Assembly: GCA_018679295.1 (NCBI GenBank)
Contig: JAHHLP010000079.1
Coordinates: 1-10,029 of the forward strand
Source: Rhodothermia bacterium
GTDB lineage: Bacteria > Bacteroidota > Rhodothermia > Rhodothermales > JABDKH01
Direction of reading: 5' to 3'
Length of the DNA: 10,029 nt
In this document: in pieces, positions 6,967-10,029 of the stretch
Layout: every line of letters starts with the position of its first letter
Numbering within the stretch: position 1 is the first letter of the stretch
Translations under genes and position numbers: made by a program
The notes under the pieces: generated by a model
The model's database searches: none
What the model was told of the DNA's origin: nothing
The model's input: the letters and a program-made list of their open reading frames with translations, nothing else

Positions 6967-8037
6967 ATGTTAGTCAGGGACGCCATCCCTCGGCGCATCG
7001 ACGTACTCGAATCGTTAGGCGTAAGCGCCAAACTCGTCGCCGAAATGACGAGCGACCAGCTTGTCACCGATCATCCGGAACTCGGCGAAATAGACCGCCT
7101 CACGCTCGAGTCGGACATCGCCCGCCTCCTGGAAGCTCTGGCGATTGCTACCGAGACGGGAGGAGATGCGCCGTTCGTCCAGCATGCCCTTTGGCTTTCA
7201 GCGATTAACCAGTCGCGAGGCTTGCCTCCCAACGTGATCGAAGATGAGCTCTTGCAGTTGAGGCGACTGTTGAGGCAATCCTTAAAAGGTACTGTTGGCC
7301 ATAATGTTGGACTTATTCTGGATCGTGCACTTCTTGGACTCCACGAGAAGGTCTCCGAGCAGCCCGAGCACACCGCTGATACGGTGATTACGCTCACTTC
7401 CGACCTGCTCCTAACGGCTGTACTGCGGGCGGACCGGGATCGGGCCCTCGCCGTTGTGGACGACGGAATACGCTCAGGGCTAAAGGTGCTCGACACCTAT
7501 GTTGGCGTCATTCAGCCGGTGATGGAAAGAATTGGGTTGATGTGGCAGGACGGGTCCATCTCGGTCTCAGAGGAGCACGTGGCCACCGCTCTCGTGCAGT
7601 CCGTAATGGCTCACTGCAAGAGCCACTTCAGGTCAGGTCCGGGCGGCACACGCGGCCGTCTCGCACTCACCGGCGTCCCGGGCGAGTTGCATGAACTTGG
7701 ACTTCAGGTGGTCGGTGATGTCGCCGAGGCCGACGGCTGGCGGGTCCACTACCTCGGTACAAACGCACCCACAGGAGACACTCTGGAGTATCTCAAAGAG
7801 CAGCAGCCGGACATCATCGGGATTAGCGTCACGATGCCATATAATATCGCTGCTGCGACAGCGCTGGCCGAGGGCATACGATCGGCTTCCATACTCAGAG
7901 GCGCCACCGTATTTGCGGGCGGCCAGGCTGCGCCTTTTAACTCTTCGACTTGGAAAAGTTTAGCGGTTATCTCGGAAGAGAACATGGACGCCGGCCGCTT
8001 CGTCGCGCTTGCAAAAGAGCATGCCGCGAAGAACTAG
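6967..8037 (+). CDS. Cobalamin-binding sensor protein, CarH/LitR-like light-sensing module without MerR domain
   Basis: 356 residues, no signal peptide or membrane segment, so cytoplasmic. Residues about 140-220 match the four-helix B12-binding cap: W193 followed by nine residues and E203-H204 reproduces the W-x9-EH motif that in CarH packs against the upper face of adenosylcobalamin. Residues about 229-356 are the Rossmann-type B12-binding domain, with E240-L-H242-E-L-G245 (ExHxxG, H242 the expected lower cobalt ligand), SVTM at 287-290 and AGG at 317-319. The first 140 residues are helical (WLSAINQSRGLPPNVIEDELLQLRRLL around 76-102) and are not a MerR helix-turn-helix, so any output differs from CarH. 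AerR-like antirepressors and other B12-domain regulators are alternatives; a methyltransferase corrinoid subunit is less likely given the cap motif. The gene starts 59 nt after the amidohydrolase pair; no good ribosome binding site is visible. Confidence 0.85.
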   Translation: MLVRDAIPRRIDVLESLGVSAKLVAEMTSDQLVTDHPELGEIDRLTLESDIARLLEALAIATETGGDAPFVQHALWLSAINQSRGLPPNVIEDELLQLRRLLRQSLKGTVGHNVGLILDRALLGLHEKVSEQPEHTADTVITLTSDLLLTAVLRADRDRALAVVDDGIRSGLKVLDTYVGVIQPVMERIGLMWQDGSISVSEEHVATALVQSVMAHCKSHFRSGPGGTRGRLALTGVPGELHELGLQVVGDVAEADGWRVHYLGTNAPTGDTLEYLKEQQPDIIGISVTMPYNIAAATALAEGIRSASILRGATVFAGGQAAPFNSSTWKSLAVISEENMDAGRFVALAKEHAAKN

Positions 8038-8116
8038 TCAATGGCCCCAAGGGTAACGGTTTGTCGTTGTCGGTCAATGATAGCGGTGGTCAGGTAACCC
8101 ACCAGCATACAATCAC
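8038..8116. other. Intergenic gap with short direct repeats and a weak hairpin
   Basis: The 79-nt gap between the B12 gene and the peptidase holds two copies of GTCAATG (8037-8043, overlapping the stop codon, and 8073-8079), two of GGTAAC (8052-8057, 8093-8098), a weak hairpin GGTGG-N9-CCACC (8085-8103) without a T-run, and TACAAT at 8108-8113, which resembles a -10 box. If TACAAT is used, the transcript would begin near 8120, after the ATG at 8117, favouring the GTG start at 8129. Confidence 0.25.
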
Positions 8117-10029
8117 ATGAGGTCATTCGTGTCACATCAAGAGCACCAAACCTGTTGTCGAACTCTTTTGGGTCTATCACTACTACTAGTGGCAGCTCTA
8201 ACGCCGTTTGCGAACGCGCAGAACGCGGTGCCCGAACGCGACGAGGTCGACGAAAAATACAAATGGGACCTGACGGACATGTATCCCTCGGTCGCGGCGT
8301 GGGAAGAGGACTTCAAGCGAGTCGAACGACTGCTGGGGGAGGCTGACTCGTTCCGAGGGACACTGTCAGGGAGCGGGCCGGCGCTGCTCGAAGCTATACG
8401 CTATACCGAGACCGTGTGGCAAATATTGGGAAACGTCTACGTGTTCGCGGGGCTCAAGTCATACGAGGACCAGCGGATCAGTGAGCACGGCGGCATGTTC
8501 TCTCGTGCAAGAGGACTCTCTTCCCGGGCGTCTGAAGCCCTCTCCTTCTTCCGTCCGGAGCTATTGGGTATTCCCGAAGACCGTTTATGGTCAATGGTCG
8601 ATGAGACCGACGGCCTCGATCAATACAGACAGTATCTAGACGAAATGCTGCGGCTGAAGCCGTATACACTGGACGCAGAGACAGAGGCCCTCCTTGCAAG
8701 AGCTTCAGACCCCCTAAGCAAGTTTGAGACGGTCTTTTCTGCCCTCGACAACGCCGACATGTCCTTTGGCAGAGTGATGAACGAGAACGGTGAAGAAGTC
8801 GAGTTGACGAAGGCGCGATACGGTGCCTTCCTGACCTCGGACGATCGCCGCGTTCGTCGTGACGCGTGGACAGGCCTCTTTTCCAGGTACGATGAACTTG
8901 GTAACACTCTCGCAGCAAACTACGAGGGGCATCTGAAGGCGAAGACCTTTATGGCAATGGAGCGCGGCTATGAGTCAGCTCTGGCAGCAAGTCTTTTTCC
9001 AGACGCGATACCCGTAGACGTGTACACCAACCTCGTGGAGACCGTCCGCAGCAATGCTGCTCCACTGCAGTATTACCTGAAGCTCCGCAGGCAACTGCTC
9101 GGCGTGGACACGCTTCAAGTCTGGGACCTATACGCGCCCTTCGCCGAGTCGGCGGATGATAAAATGTCTTTCGAGGCTGCCAGGGATCTGGTTGCCAACG
9201 GGTTGAGCCCTCTCGGCGATGAATATGTCGACCTGTATTATCGGGGATTTGAAGAGAAGTGGGCAGATGTAATGGAGAATCGAGGGAAGCGCGGTGGGGC
9301 ATATTCGTGGGGGACGTACTCCTCCAAGCCGTACTTCTCGATGAACTTTGAGGGCACGCTACAGAATGCCCTCACCTTAGCGCACGAGTATGGCCACTCC
9401 CTGCACAAGTGGTTCACAAATACGACGCAGCCGTTCACCTACAGTGGCTATTCGCTTTTCATTGCGGAAGTTGCGTCGATGACCAACGAAGCGCTGCTGA
9501 TGCAACGTCTGTTGGATGAAGCAGAGACACCCACCGAAAAGCTACCTCTGCTCCAGGAGTATCTGGATCGCTTCCGAGGTGCTTTCTTCCGTCAGGCATC
9601 TTTTGCAGATTTCGAGATGCAGGCGCACGAGATGGTAGAGGCGGGGCAGCCCCTCACGCGAGACGCAGCGAACAAGCTGTATGCCGACGTCTTCGAGTCG
9701 TTCTATGGTGACGCCGTCCACGCTCACCCGCTGAATGCGACCGAATGGAGCCGCATACCCCATTTCCTGCGGTCGAGCAACTACTATGTGTACCAGTATG
9801 CAACCTCCTATGCGGCCGCGACTGCCCTGGCACGCCAGATACTCGACGAGGGGGAGCCGGCGGCGCAGCGTTTCATCGAGTTGCTTAAAGCGGGCGGGAG
9901 TGACTATCCAATCGAACTGCTCAAGAAAGCGGGAGTCGACATGACAACGCCGCAGCCCGTGCTCGATACCATAGCTGTGTTCGAGACGCTCGTCGAGGAG
10001 CTCGAGACAACTGTCGCCCAGATTAAAGC
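8117..10029 (+). CDS. Exported oligoendopeptidase F (M3B zinc metallopeptidase), 3' end outside window
   Basis: 637 codons are visible without a stop, so the protein continues past the edge; family members are about 600 residues, so little is missing. From the ATG at 8117 the N-terminus is a Sec signal: hydrophobic LLGLSLLLVAAL at 17-28 and probable cleavage ANA|Q after 34. A GTG at 8129 has GAGG 6 nt upstream and keeps the same signal peptide, so it may be the true start. The mature part begins with KYKWDLTDMYPS, typical of PepF. The zinc site is HEYGH at 423-427 with E451 in IAEVAS as third ligand; IPHF at 547-550 and the Tyr-rich NYYVYQYAT at 555-563 form the conserved substrate-binding region. 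It should cleave medium-length peptides. The classic family is cytosolic, so export implies digestion of external or periplasmic peptides. Confidence 0.93.
   Translation, partial: MRSFVSHQEHQTCCRTLLGLSLLLVAALTPFANAQNAVPERDEVDEKYKWDLTDMYPSVAAWEEDFKRVERLLGEADSFRGTLSGSGPALLEAIRYTETVWQILGNVYVFAGLKSYEDQRISEHGGMFSRARGLSSRASEALSFFRPELLGIPEDRLWSMVDETDGLDQYRQYLDEMLRLKPYTLDAETEALLARASDPLSKFETVFSALDNADMSFGRVMNENGEEVELTKARYGAFLTSDDRRVRRDAWTGLFSRYDELGNTLAANYEGHLKAKTFMAMERGYESALAASLFPDAIPVDVYTNLVETVRSNAAPLQYYLKLRRQLLGVDTLQVWDLYAPFAESADDKMSFEAARDLVANGLSPLGDEYVDLYYRGFEEKWADVMENRGKRGGAYSWGTYSSKPYFSMNFEGTLQNALTLAHEYGHSLHKWFTNTTQPFTYSGYSLFIAEVASMTNEALLMQRLLDEAETPTEKLPLLQEYLDRFRGAFFRQASFADFEMQAHEMVEAGQPLTRDAANKLYADVFESFYGDAVHAHPLNATEWSRIPHFLRSSNYYVYQYATSYAAATALARQILDEGEPAAQRFIELLKAGGSDYPIELLKKAGVDMTTPQPVLDTIAVFETLVEELETTVAQIK

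Noticed and set aside
8085..8103. Intrinsic terminator after the B12-binding gene
   Set aside because: The stem is only 5 bp with a 9-nt loop and no T-run.

Overview
The window holds six protein-coding genes, tightly packed, from a moderately GC-rich, Gram-negative-type bacterium. Four of the six products appear to be exported or act outside the cytoplasm: two have Sec signal peptides, one has a lipoprotein-like signal, and one carries a haem-c domain that must mature outside the cytoplasm. The gene content (ThuA/PQQ-dehydrogenase/cytochrome c fusion, tandem COG1228 amidohydrolases, secreted M3B peptidase), the loose lipobox and the weak Shine-Dalgarno sites suggest the Bacteroidota/Rhodothermota or Gemmatimonadota neighbourhood. 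This is inference from gene content, not a phylogenetic result. I see no mobile element, CRISPR array, tRNA or rRNA.

Left part (1-4015): the 3' part of a large fused redox enzyme (end of a ThuA domain, then a PQQ-dependent sugar dehydrogenase domain, then cytochrome c) runs rightward. It converges, with a 10-nt gap, on a leftward gene for a full-length twin-ATPase ABC-F protein of the ribosome-associated type. A GC-rich hairpin lies at the convergent junction.

Middle (4016-6907): a roughly 190-nt divergent intergenic region holds two stem-loops and a possible 17-codon leader ORF in front of the ABC-F gene. It is followed by two translationally coupled COG1228 amidohydrolase genes. The first has a lipoprotein-like signal and a complete set of metal-ligand candidates. 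The second has a Sec signal and has lost every recognisable metal ligand, so the pair looks like an enzyme plus a pseudoenzyme partner.

Right part (6967-10029): a cytoplasmic cobalamin-binding protein carries the W-x9-EH and ExHxxG motifs of CarH/LitR-type B12 photoreceptors but has a helical N-terminal region instead of a MerR DNA-binding domain. It is followed by a nearly complete exported oligoendopeptidase F (M3B), which runs off the right edge. The exported peptidase and the dipeptidase-like amidohydrolases could cooperate in peptide scavenging outside the cytoplasm. A role for the B12 protein as their light or cobalamin sensor is only a hypothesis from proximity.
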